Source: Nitrosospira lacus (GTDB lineage Bacteria; Pseudomonadota; Gammaproteobacteria; Burkholderiales; Nitrosomonadaceae). Taken from it: DNA of 64,000 nucleotides. Position 1 is the stretch's first letter. Every line of letters begins with the position of its first letter. Of the stretch, positions 19,101 through 27,706 are shown one piece after another. A program made the translations under genes and the position numbers. The stretch is from NCBI RefSeq assembly GCF_000355765.4, contig NZ_CP021106.3:1645137-1709136 (forward strand). The letters are read 5' to 3'. The notes beneath the pieces were generated by a model that did not search any database, was not told where the DNA came from, and worked only from the letters and a program-made list of their open reading frames with translations.

Positions 19101-20676
19101 CGTCAATTCCGCCGACCGGCGTTGGCTTGTCAAGACCAGAATATTGCAATATGCCAAAGGGTTGAATTTGATCGTCAGCGGGCAATTGATCGCGGTTCCA
19201 GCCTCCTCCAAGCGCGCGAATAAGTGCCACCGATGCTTTCAGCAGGTTAGTCTTGATCTGTACAGAATCGATGCTTGCCGTCAGTGTGCCGAGCTGGGCA
19301 TAAATGAGTTCGAGGCTGGTGGCCAAACCGCCCTTATAGAGATCCATGGTAAGATCCTGTGTGGTACGTGCGGCTCCGACAGCAGCGTCCTGCCGTTTGG
19401 CAGCAACATCCATCCAGTAAGTCTGGGTCAGGTTATTTTCAACTTCACGAAAGGCATTCAACACTGTCGAACGATATGTATTTTCTGTCTCGCGATAGAC
19501 TGACCAAGTTTGCTGCAATTGAGCCCGGCGATATCCGCCCTGGAAAATCGGAATAGAAAAAGACGAGCCATAGGCCCAGAAACTGTTAGCCAGGCTGAGC
19601 AGATTGAGTCCGGAATCCTCAAGTCCTCCTCCGAGCCGGAAGGCCACATCCGGAAAGAAAGCGGCACGTGCAATTCCAATGGTGCGGTTGGCCTGTGCCA
19701 TCCGGCGCTCCATTGCGGCAATATCGGGCCTGCGCTCAAGTAAAGTAGATGGAATTGTCTGTGGAAGGCTAAAATGCGCGGTAAGGAGTTCATCTACCGG
19801 CTCGATCTTAAAGCTGGCCGGAGCGAGATTAAGGAGAATTGCAATGGACTGCTCCGCCACCTTGCGATCACCATGCATCAGAGCCAATTTTGACTCGGTA
19901 GCGAACAGCAGCGACTGGGCCCGTGCTACGTCGAGATTAGAGGCGATTGCGCCTTCAAACTGAGTCACCACAACATCCAGTGAGTAGTTATAAAGACCAA
20001 TCGACTGTCTGTAAATCGCAATTTGCGCATCCAATCCACGCAGTGCAAAATAATTCGATGCAATTTCCGCCTGAAGAATAAGGCGTGCGAGTCCATAATC
20101 GGCCGCACGTTCTTCAGCACGATAAATTTTGGCCTGTGCCGCATTCCGAAGTTTCGACCAGAAATCCGGTTCCCAGGTTGCAATTCCATCCATCATGACT
20201 TGAGTATCGCTGTCAGGTTCTCCAGGAGCACGAAAGAGGGTATGATCGGATTGCCTGTTATTATTACCGCCGAACCCAAAGCCGAGTTGCGGAAAATATC
20301 GAGACCGTGCCTTCATCATTGCGTTGCGCGCTTGGACGAACCGTTCAGCTGTTGCCTGCAAGTCTGGATTGGCTGCAATCCCCTGCTCTATAAGACCGTT
20401 TAGAATTGGATCGTCATATAGTTTCCACCAGTCGGGCCGGAGCGCATCATCCGACGGTTTAGCCTTAACGAAAGAACTCGTTCCCTCCCAGGAATCCGGA
20501 ACAACAAATTCAGGCGCTTTATACTCGGGTGACAGATCGAATGCGGGAAAGGGAATGCTGGCGCAAGCCGCTAGGCTGGCCAGAAGTAAAAAACTGCCAA
20601 ACCTTGTCCCGAGACGACAGAAATGTGAAATATGGGTTCCTTTTTTATGCCGCAAGTCAATCATCGTCGGTGTCAT
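18910..20676 (-). CDS. Outer-membrane efflux lipoprotein (TolC/NodT/OprM family) with repetitive C-terminal tail
   Basis: The 588-residue protein is the outer-membrane channel of a tripartite pump. Its signal sequence ends in the lipobox LAAC, with lipid-bearing C38. Two OEP repeats follow (about 80-290 and 300-495), with SNYFALRGLDAQIAIYRQS and LLERRPDIAAMERRMAQAN typical of the NodT family. The usual body ends near residue 505 (ALIRALGGGWN). About 80 further residues follow, including roughly three copies of a unit around KNNNLxxPLVP (KNNNLMKPLVP, KNNNLTRPLVP, KNNLTQPGVP). The ATG overlaps the adaptor stop by four bases (ATGA), so translation is probably coupled. The tail is unusual, and its role is unknown. 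Confidence 0.92.
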   Translation of the reverse strand: MTPTMIDLRHKKGTHISHFCRLGTRFGSFLLLASLAACASIPFPAFDLSPEYKAPEFVVPDSWEGTSSFVKAKPSDDALRPDWWKLYDDPILNGLIEQGIAANPDLQATAERFVQARNAMMKARSRYFPQLGFGFGGNNNRQSDHTLFRAPGEPDSDTQVMMDGIATWEPDFWSKLRNAAQAKIYRAEERAADYGLARLILQAEIASNYFALRGLDAQIAIYRQSIGLYNYSLDVVVTQFEGAIASNLDVARAQSLLFATESKLALMHGDRKVAEQSIAILLNLAPASFKIEPVDELLTAHFSLPQTIPSTLLERRPDIAAMERRMAQANRTIGIARAAFFPDVAFRLGGGLEDSGLNLLSLANSFWAYGSSFSIPIFQGGYRRAQLQQTWSVYRETENTYRSTVLNAFREVENNLTQTYWMDVAAKRQDAAVGAARTTQDLTMDLYKGGLATSLELIYAQLGTLTASIDSVQIKTNLLKASVALIRALGGGWNRDQLPADDQIQPFGILQYSGLDKPTPVGGIDVNADPVDRNIKNNNLMKPLVPWIPLVDPGASSSKNNNLTRPLVPYVDLSASNNKNNLTQPGVP

Positions 20677-21938
20677 AGTGCATGTGATCCGTTTAACGCT
20701 TGTTTTACCCTCGGATCCGGCATTTCCGAATGGGAGGCTGGTTTCGATGACTCCGGCGCCGGCTCTTTTGGCTTGTTGATCATATCGTATCCCGGTGCAG
20801 GCGCAACAATGGACACCTTGTCACCTTCAAGTATGGCAGCGCTGGGATTGTTTATAATCCGGTCCTCTGTTGAGATGCCCTCGCTTAATTCGACAGTAGC
20901 GTCGAGGATTCTTTGTATTTTGATCGGCTTGAAGTGAACAGTGTTGTCGTCATGCACCACGGCCACTCGCGTCCCCATCTCATCAAATACCAGTGCGCTG
21001 GATGGAATGGAGAGGTGTCTATTTTCAACATCCACGGTCAGATTGACTGATGCATAGGAACCCGGCCACAGATCCTTCTCTTCGTTTTCAATCACGAATT
21101 GGGTGACCACCGTACGTGTACTCACATCGAAGCCGCGAGCAGTAGTCAAAAACTCGGCTTCAAATTTTCGACCGGGAAATTGGGGCACGGTGAGATTGGC
21201 TTTCAGGCCGTCATGCATCAGGGCGCCGAACCGCTCGGGCACACTGACAAACAAACGCAACCGGGTGATGTCCGCGACAGTAAAAAGATTACGGACCTCC
21301 CCTTGCGGTGTACTGATCGTGCCTTCCTTATTGATGAAGTCTCCCACATTGATGGCGCGGTTGATGACTACGCCGTCATACGGCGCAATAATTGTTTTAA
21401 ACCCGATCAATGCTTCAAAGTTGCGGACATTCTGCATGGCGGCATTGACCCTTGCCTGTTGGGCTTTTGCTTCGGCCACCTTTACCGAAATCGCCTGCTC
21501 GGATACCGCCTGGTTTTTGCGCAAGGCTATCCACCGGTCCGCAGTAAGTATGGCGAGGTCATTAAGGGCCACTTCCGTCGCCAGATCCGCCTTGGCTTGC
21601 CGGTATTGGGCATCGAGCGCCGGCGCGTTGATTTCGGCAAGGACATCTCCTCTCTTGACTCTCGCCCCCCAATCCGAATGCCACATCTTTACATACCCGG
21701 ATACCTGGGCATAGATCGGCGCCTGGAACCATGCCTGGATCGTACCCGGAAGCTGGATGGTTTCTTGAGCAGGCAGGTGCTCGGCCTTGACGATGGCCAC
21801 AGTCCGAACATCATTCTCCATCGCCTTTTCTGTTAAAGAATCCATATGATTACGGGATTCCATGACTCGGTAACCCAGATAGACAACACCAAGAACTACC
21901 GCAAGAATCACAATACCTTTTTGACTTGATTTTTTCAT
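20673..21938 (-). CDS. RND efflux periplasmic adaptor (membrane fusion protein)
   Basis: The 421-residue protein has an N-terminal hydrophobic anchor (KGIVILAVVLGVVYLGY) and no lipobox. The two lipoyl halves are around IYAQVSGYVKMWHSDWGA and IIAPYDGVVINRAINVG, separated by a coiled-coil hairpin, followed by beta-barrel and membrane-proximal domains (RLFVSVPERFGALM; SIPSSALVFDEMGTRVAVV). It links the inner-membrane pump to the outer-membrane channel. ATG at 21938 is chosen because it begins directly after the permease stop (TGATATG) and just before the anchor; an upstream in-frame ATG at 22070 lies inside the permease gene. The charged tail after about residue 385 is rich in P, S and K. Confidence 0.92.
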   Translation of the reverse strand: MKKSSQKGIVILAVVLGVVYLGYRVMESRNHMDSLTEKAMENDVRTVAIVKAEHLPAQETIQLPGTIQAWFQAPIYAQVSGYVKMWHSDWGARVKRGDVLAEINAPALDAQYRQAKADLATEVALNDLAILTADRWIALRKNQAVSEQAISVKVAEAKAQQARVNAAMQNVRNFEALIGFKTIIAPYDGVVINRAINVGDFINKEGTISTPQGEVRNLFTVADITRLRLFVSVPERFGALMHDGLKANLTVPQFPGRKFEAEFLTTARGFDVSTRTVVTQFVIENEEKDLWPGSYASVNLTVDVENRHLSIPSSALVFDEMGTRVAVVHDDNTVHFKPIKIQRILDATVELSEGISTEDRIINNPSAAILEGDKVSIVAPAPGYDMINKPKEPAPESSKPASHSEMPDPRVKQALNGSHAL

Positions 21939-21939
21939 A

Positions 21940-24900
21940 TCAGGAGTTTCCGAGTTGAGGAACAATCTCTTTGTCGCCAGGAACGCTTTCCTTGTCTTTA
22001 GGAGCGCTTCGTGCGTAATACATGATGGCATACACAGCCGGGACAAAGAACAGGGTATATACCGTTGCAAACATCAAGCCGCCAATGACTGCACGGCCGA
22101 GCGGCGCATTGGTGGATCCTCCCAACGCCATCGGAAGCATGCCCATGATCATGGCCGCCGCAGTCATCAGAACAGGTCGAATGCGGGCTTTGCCGGACTC
22201 GATGGCGGCCAGCAGCGGGTCGCCGTGCGCTTCGATACGCTCCAGCGCATAGGCCACGACCAGTATGGAATTTGCCGTAGCCGTCCCCATGGCCATGATG
22301 GCGCCTGTCAGGGCCGGAACAGAAATATTCGTCTGGGTCAGGAACAGGGCCCAGGCAATGCCTGCCAAAGCGCCGGGAAGGGCTGTAATGATAATGAAGG
22401 GAACCAGCCATGATTGAAAATTGACGACAAGCAAGAGATAGATCAGCACGACAGCCGCTACGAGACCGATAAGCAGTTCGCCATAAGTAGTAACCATATT
22501 CGCGGCCTGGCCGGCGATTTGGACGTCGGAGCCGCGGGGTACTTCTCCGTCCATCTCCGCGACGATTTTCTTGACGTCATCCAGCACGTCGCCCAGCCCC
22601 CGCCCTTCGGCGGATACATACACTTCAACCAACGGCATGATGCCCCTGTGGGTGACCAGGCCGGGCGTGCCTACCGGCGTTTTCTGCGTCAGGTTGCCCA
22701 GGAGCTGATAATCCTGATCCAGGCCGGCTTCGCCCTCTCGCTTGACAGGAATCCTGTTCAATTCATTGGTGCTTGAGACAAAAGGTTGAGGCTGATAGAT
22801 GTTGATCTGGTATGACATGCCTGTCTTCAGGTCCAGCCAGTATTTCTGGTCGATCTGCTGGGTTCCGTTGGTCGTTATCAGCATATTCAGGGCAATATCG
22901 GATTCGCTCCTGTCGACACCGAGTCCATATGTCCTTTGGCCTTCAACAAACAAGGTGGGCGTGCGCATGGTTTGCTGGATCACCACGTCGGAGGAGCCGG
23001 CGATTTTACGCAGCTTGCCTTGCAATTTGCGCGCATATTCGTAGTTTGCGTAGATATCCATCCCGTTAACCTGAACAGTAATCGGAGAGGGGGCACCGAA
23101 ATTCAGGATTTTCGCTATCAGATCGGCTGGCTGAAAGGTGAATTCGCTCCCCGGATAGCGCTCCTTCAGACCTTTATGGATAATTTTCCGGATATCCCAC
23201 ACGGCTGATTTGTCGTCGAACAGGGTGATCGTCAGGTCGCAGTCCTGCGTGCCGATCGTGGGCGTCGGAATAAAGGCCAGGTTATGCGGCCCGACGGGTA
23301 AGCCGCAATTGCTGATGACGCCTTCAACCTGCCCGGGAAGCATGCGCGAGATATCCTCCGAAACCAGCGTTGTAATGCGGTTTACGGCTTCTATCCGTGT
23401 GCCGAGAGGCGCCCGCATATGCATCTGGATGGTCCCCGACCTGACCTCGGGGAAAAAATCGCGGCCGTTGAAGTAGAACAGGACAAGGGAGAGGAGCGCG
23501 AAAGCCAGCATGATCGTTACGAACCGGCGGCGATTTGCAATTGTTTGTTCGAGCAGCCCGCCATACCAAGCGCAGAATTGAACAAAGCGAGCCTCGAATG
23601 CCTCCTGAAAACGGGAGAAAATCCCCATATGATATTTTAACTTCTCCTTGAAACCGGCAGCCTTCCCCGCCGGCTTTTCCTCGCCATGGCCGCCTTCCTT
23701 TCCGTGCCCTTCTGCGTGAGGATGCTTGATAAGATATTTCGCCATGGTCGGCACGAGCGTACGCGACAGGATAAAGGACGCCAGCATGGCGAATATCACC
23801 GCCAGCGCCATCGGCTTGAACAGATAGCCCGATACGCCGGAAAGCGTGAACAGCGGCAGCCAGACAATGCATATGCATAATGTGGCGAGCAGCGTCGGAA
23901 TAACGATCTGGTTTGCCGCGTCGATGATTGCCTCATCGAGTTCCTTGCCCATTTCCAGATGGGTATCGATGTTTTCGATCATCACTGTCGCATCGTCGAC
24001 AAGAATCCCTACCGCCAGCGCCAACCCGCCCAGCGTCATGACATTCATCGACTCTCCCAGCACCTGCAGGAAGATGAGGGAGGTTAAAATACACAACGGA
24101 ATGGAAGTCGTAACGACTACCATGGGACGCCACGAGCCGAGCATGAGCATGACGATCAAACCGACAAGGATGCCGGCGATCGCCATCTCATGCGTCACCT
24201 CGTTGATGGATTCCCGTACGAAGACCGATGCATCAGTGATGATTCTAACGTCTACATGGGACGGTACGATCTCCTTGATGCGCGGAAGGACCGCCCTGAT
24301 CCCGTCGACCACGTCCAGGGTCGACGCCTCGCCGCTTTTCATGACCACAATAATGACGGCCTGTTTACCATCCACAATGACGGAGTTTGTTTGCGGCGGC
24401 CCTGCCAGCTGGACATCGGCGACGTCGCGCAGGAAAACGAACGAATTTCCTTCCCTCTTAATCGGAATATCGTTGAATTCCGGAATCTCCGGCGGCATCG
24501 CGTTTGTCTGGACCATCCAGTCGGTCTGCTTTATCTTCATATCGCCCGCGGGCAGCACGATATTCTGGCGATCGAAAGCCGCATGGACATCGGTTGGCGA
24601 TATATTGCGGGCCAGCATCTTGTCTTGATCGAGGGATACCAGAAGCTGCTTGGGTTTTCCACCGTAAGGATGCGGAACAATCGCCCCGGGGATCACGACA
24701 ATTAGGGGCCTTAGCTGGTTATAAGAAAGATTGTAAAGGTCTGCCGGCGTCATCTCGTCCGAGGTAACCTGCAGGCTGGCAACCGCTACCTGAGAGGCTT
24801 CCAGCCGCATGATCATGGGCGGTGAAATATCCGGCGGCAGCGCCTTGACAATCGTCTGGGCGATGGCTGTGACTTCCGCTTCTGCGCCAGGGAGGTTGGT

Positions 24901-25200
24901 GTGGGGCTGTAGAAAAATATTCGTGATACTGATGCCGTAGTAACACTGGCTGACGATGTCCGAGATACCTTCCACCGTCGAGGTCAAGAAGCGTTCGAAG
25001 AAAAAAGTGATCCGACCCGACACATCCGTCGGCAACATACCGGCGTAAGCCCAGACTACGGAGATCACGGGAATCTTGATGGTGGGAAAGACGTCTGTTG
25101 GCGAGTGCCGTATCGCCCTGATTCCGAATATGACGATCAGGATTGACAGGACCACGAAGGTGTAAGGTCTGCGTAACGCAATCAGTACGATCTGGTTCAT
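21940..25200 (-). CDS. RND efflux permease (AcrB/MdtB superfamily) with His-rich cytoplasmic loop
   Basis: The 1086-residue inner-membrane antiporter has the twelve-helix RND layout, with two large periplasmic loops after helices 1 and 7. The proton-relay aspartates of helix 4 are present in GILVDDATVMIENI. The helix 10 lysine of AcrB is absent: the segment reads MGTATANSILVVAYALE. The cytoplasmic loop between helices 6 and 7 carries HPHAEGHGKEGGHGEEK, a histidine/glutamate cluster that could bind metal. Substrate cannot be assigned; the sequence resembles the broad HAE-1-like clade more than the classic heavy-metal CusA clade. The order permease, adaptor, channel reverses the more usual adaptor-first order. 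No regulator is adjacent. Confidence 0.92.
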   Translation of the reverse strand: MNQIVLIALRRPYTFVVLSILIVIFGIRAIRHSPTDVFPTIKIPVISVVWAYAGMLPTDVSGRITFFFERFLTSTVEGISDIVSQCYYGISITNIFLQPHTNLPGAEAEVTAIAQTIVKALPPDISPPMIMRLEASQVAVASLQVTSDEMTPADLYNLSYNQLRPLIVVIPGAIVPHPYGGKPKQLLVSLDQDKMLARNISPTDVHAAFDRQNIVLPAGDMKIKQTDWMVQTNAMPPEIPEFNDIPIKREGNSFVFLRDVADVQLAGPPQTNSVIVDGKQAVIIVVMKSGEASTLDVVDGIRAVLPRIKEIVPSHVDVRIITDASVFVRESINEVTHEMAIAGILVGLIVMLMLGSWRPMVVVTTSIPLCILTSLIFLQVLGESMNVMTLGGLALAVGILVDDATVMIENIDTHLEMGKELDEAIIDAANQIVIPTLLATLCICIVWLPLFTLSGVSGYLFKPMALAVIFAMLASFILSRTLVPTMAKYLIKHPHAEGHGKEGGHGEEKPAGKAAGFKEKLKYHMGIFSRFQEAFEARFVQFCAWYGGLLEQTIANRRRFVTIMLAFALLSLVLFYFNGRDFFPEVRSGTIQMHMRAPLGTRIEAVNRITTLVSEDISRMLPGQVEGVISNCGLPVGPHNLAFIPTPTIGTQDCDLTITLFDDKSAVWDIRKIIHKGLKERYPGSEFTFQPADLIAKILNFGAPSPITVQVNGMDIYANYEYARKLQGKLRKIAGSSDVVIQQTMRTPTLFVEGQRTYGLGVDRSESDIALNMLITTNGTQQIDQKYWLDLKTGMSYQINIYQPQPFVSSTNELNRIPVKREGEAGLDQDYQLLGNLTQKTPVGTPGLVTHRGIMPLVEVYVSAEGRGLGDVLDDVKKIVAEMDGEVPRGSDVQIAGQAANMVTTYGELLIGLVAAVVLIYLLLVVNFQSWLVPFIIITALPGALAGIAWALFLTQTNISVPALTGAIMAMGTATANSILVVAYALERIEAHGDPLLAAIESGKARIRPVLMTAAAMIMGMLPMALGGSTNAPLGRAVIGGLMFATVYTLFFVPAVYAIMYYARSAPKDKESVPGDKEIVPQLGNS

Positions 25201-25353
25201 ACGATGTTTTCCCTTGAGCCTTCGTTAAAAAATTCGTTTACTTACAATATTGCACGTAAGGATGAGGCAATCCCGGGCAATCCCTTTGCAAACCTTTATA
25301 AAACAATACAGTTGCCTAAGCCGCATAAAGAAAGGAACTGTCACTGGCAATTA

Positions 25354-26379
25354 TTACAACTCAAGTTTAGACGTGCCGCCTCCAGCCTTGCGCCTCCAAA
25401 CGGTCTGAATAGGGTTATTGCCGATCCCTTGCCAAACCCAGGAGTTGATCGCCGGGCAGAATATCGCAGGAGAATGAGGGGGGTGGGAGTCGGACCGGCC
25501 CCGCTGTTCCAGAGAATCTTGTCCCCTAGCCGGCATCGTACGGGTCCGGTTTGCGCCAGGTGCCATCATCCGGCTCGCCTTCGTTATGTATTGCCCGATC
25601 GCTGCGTCGGCGTATATCCCGGCAGATTGTGATGGCCAAATTGGTTGCCCGATATCGATAAGATGGACGTTACAGTATCGGCCCCCGGTATCGAACCGTA
25701 GCTGATTAGGAAGTGTTTTGGCAATTAATAGGAAGATGGCGCCGAAGGCTGCAGTAGCCGGATTGTTTCCCGACGCGATGGCAATCGCGGCAGCGACCGA
25801 GGATATTTTTGCGATATTTTTGCGTCTCCCAGTTCCGCCGACTTGAAGGGTGGAAAAGCTCTGGAAGCTCTGAAGCTTGTTGGTATGCTCCAAGGCATAG
25901 TCAAATCCAATCTCGGCGGCCTCGTCGTCTGTCTTTCCGACAGCCCGGGGGAAAACAACTTGGCACATTGTCAGGATTTGGTTTACGTTCAGGCCGCAAG
26001 CTCCAAAGATCGTCGCCGATGCGGCCGCGGCTCCGCAGGCGATTTGCTGGGGGCGAGTGCCTGCTGCGGCCCATTGCGCCGCATTTGCCACCGCGTTCGA
26101 GATGGCCTGGCTTACGACTCGCATGTTGTCCGCATTCAGGAGTCCTATGACTCCCCCTGAGTGGTCCTTGTCGTAGTGGCTGACGAGAATATGATCGAGG
26201 GGGTAACCGTAACCTCTGAGGATGGGATCGATAAAGTTGTGGACTGTCTCAGCATACCCAAGCAGCCCGCCATCGATCAATATCGTCCGGTGTCGCCCGG
26301 CTGCCACATCTGCCGCAACAACGAACGCACTTTCTCCCTGCCTGACGTCAATCGTATGGATGGTGAGTTGCAGAGCCAT
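25354..26379 (-). pseudogene. ComEC-like MBL-fold metallo-hydrolase, frame-shifted and truncated
   Basis: The N-terminal half is a normal MBL-fold hydrolase: HTIDVRQGESAFVV, then ILIDGG and the metal motif HYDKDHSGG. The start at 26379 follows GGAAG; the upstream TTG at 26412 is less likely. Around 25515-25535 the expected continuation (LGDKILWNSGAGPTPTP) lies in another frame. The original frame recovers after a C6 run at 25478-25483 with AIFCPAINSWVWQGIGNNPIQT. The reading then ends without the C-terminal half seen in related proteins. Two frame changes plus a missing end point to decay. The C6 run could be a sequencing problem, but the truncation would remain. Confidence 0.65.
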
Positions 26380-26487
26380 GAGCTTCCAAGTTCTCCCTTC
26401 CAAGATAAACAAGTAATTCTCACACCCGAGAGCGTTTTGCTGCTTGCTATCGACTGATCAGCGTAGGTTTAAATTACCACGCCTCTT

Positions 26488-26573
26488 GTCAGAGGAATAT
26501 GATGTATTGGTGGTAGTTTTGTGAATCCTGTCAAGGAGATATGATGGATTGGTGGTCATTTTGTGAATCCTGC
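26488..26573. repeat. Two-copy direct tandem repeat of about 42 bases
   Basis: Copies at about 26488-26529 and 26530-26573 share TGTCA..GGA.ATATGATG, ATTGGTGGT and TTTTGTGAATCC. They lie between the broken MBL gene and the transposase scrap, suggesting debris from a mobile-element junction. Confidence 0.7.
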
Positions 26574-26616
26574 AGCCTGAATCATTCAAGAAGCGTTGGC
26601 GGCTGCAGAGCCTCGT

Positions 26617-26730
26617 ATGAGAGGGGAAGTGCTGACCGAAGCGCAGGTTTCTGCTCTGGAGAAGAAGCAGGACGGCCTGTCTTTCACCACTGGAAACACT
26701 CATGCTTTTATCACCGATCCCAAGGGATGA
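26617..26730 (+). pseudogene. IS481-type transposase remnant
   Basis: A 38-codon frame ending at 26730 contains EVLTEAQVSALEKKQDG. This resembles the segment just before the DDE catalytic core of IS481-like integrase/transposases, where LTEAQVxALEKK is a familiar string. Nothing of the catalytic core follows, so this is only a scrap. The assignment is from memory of the family. Confidence 0.45.
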
Positions 26731-26750
26731 GTATGAGAGACCGTGGTACT

Positions 26751-26922
26751 TTAGGCGGTGTGTACAGCGTAGCTGGAGATATCACGATACGGGGCAGGTC
26801 GTGGGTTTGTCTGGCACAGGCCGTAGAGGGCATTCATCATCCGGTCGTTCGTCGCCTGGTCGAACTTGCGAAACAGGCGCATCACCGCCTTGAAGTTGGG
26901 AAATCTCGGTTCATACGCGTTG
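26751..26922 (-). other. Coding-like fragment of about 56 codons after the amidotransferase stop
   Basis: In the frame shifted relative to the amidotransferase, codons from 26922 down to a TAA at 26751-26753 have a strong preference for G or C in third position and read YEPRFPNFKAVMRLFRKFD, then MMNALYGLCQTNPRPAPY and a tail ending SYAVHTA. I do not recognise it. It is either the remnant of another gene or a displaced C-terminal extension of the amidotransferase: loss of one A in the A6 run at 26923-26928 would join the two. Confidence 0.4.
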
Positions 26923-27687
26923 TTTTTTAGCGGCGCCAAGGAAATCATCCAATATGGGGCCTGAGTCAAGGAGTTCGCTGGCGCCGGCGTGAAACTCGGG
27001 GTGCCACTGAAATGCCACGACATAGGATTCCCCTCGCATGCGTATGGCCTCGATAATACCATCGCTCTCCGATACCGCCTCGACCAGTGAATCCCGCCCC
27101 AGCCGCTTGATTGCCTGATGATGAATGCTGTTGACAAGGTGTGTATCCGTATCCTTGTACAGTCCGGCCAGCCTGGAATTCTCCTCGATATGGATGGCAT
27201 GCCGGTGCTGGTCGTACAGCACGGGATCCACATGGGAAATGGCATTGGGGTGTTCAGTGACGATATCCTGGTAAAGACTTCCGCCCAATGCAACATTGAT
27301 AAGCTGCAGGCCGCGGCATATGCCCAATATGGGTTTGCGCTGTACGACACACTCCCAGAATAATTCTATTTCGTAAAGATCCCGCACCCGGTCGCCTGAC
27401 CACTCCGGCCGCGTGGGGATTTCGCCATAAGAAATGGGACTGACATCCGCGCCGCCTTGCATCACCAGGCCATCTATTTCCTTGACATAGTCGCTGACAC
27501 GCACACTGGAACGTTCCACGCCCCCCGACTCAATGGCCGGGAGCATGAAAACCAGCGCACCGCGGCGCATGATCCAGTGGGCAACGGTTTGCTCAAGATA
27601 CTGCAGGGTCTTATTGCGAAAGCCCAATTCCGCGGGCGGATGATGCAGGATACGCGGCGACAGGCCGATACGTAGCGGGCGTGTCAT
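26911..27687 (-). CDS. Class I glutamine amidotransferase (peptidase C26, PuuD-like)
   Basis: The 258-residue protein has the full triad of the gamma-glutamyl-GABA hydrolase family: nucleophile C124 in LGICRGLQLINVALGG, and H229 and E231 in FQWHPEF. VMQGGADVSP in the first half and HHQAIKRLG are also typical. Relatives cleave gamma-glutamyl bonds of small amides. It is the last gene of a three-gene operon, 19 bases after the YbdK-type ligase that would form such bonds, so the pair may make and break the same gamma-glutamyl compound. That link is inferred. The stop lies beside an A6 run with a coding-like fragment beyond it. Confidence 0.88.
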   Translation of the reverse strand: MTRPLRIGLSPRILHHPPAELGFRNKTLQYLEQTVAHWIMRRGALVFMLPAIESGGVERSSVRVSDYVKEIDGLVMQGGADVSPISYGEIPTRPEWSGDRVRDLYEIELFWECVVQRKPILGICRGLQLINVALGGSLYQDIVTEHPNAISHVDPVLYDQHRHAIHIEENSRLAGLYKDTDTHLVNSIHHQAIKRLGRDSLVEAVSESDGIIEAIRMRGESYVVAFQWHPEFHAGASELLDSGPILDDFLGAAKKQRV

Positions 27688-27706
27688 GTGAGGGGGCTAC
27701 GGATCC

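Noticed and set aside
18806-19503. Plus-strand frames with leucine-rich repeats
   Set aside because: They are the antisense of the repetitive tail and body of the outer-membrane efflux gene, so the repeats are carried over.
26541-26930. A 129-codon plus-strand frame covering the tandem repeat and beyond
   Set aside because: It runs through repeat sequence and a transposase scrap in a different frame; its second half is antisense to a more coding-like minus-strand fragment.
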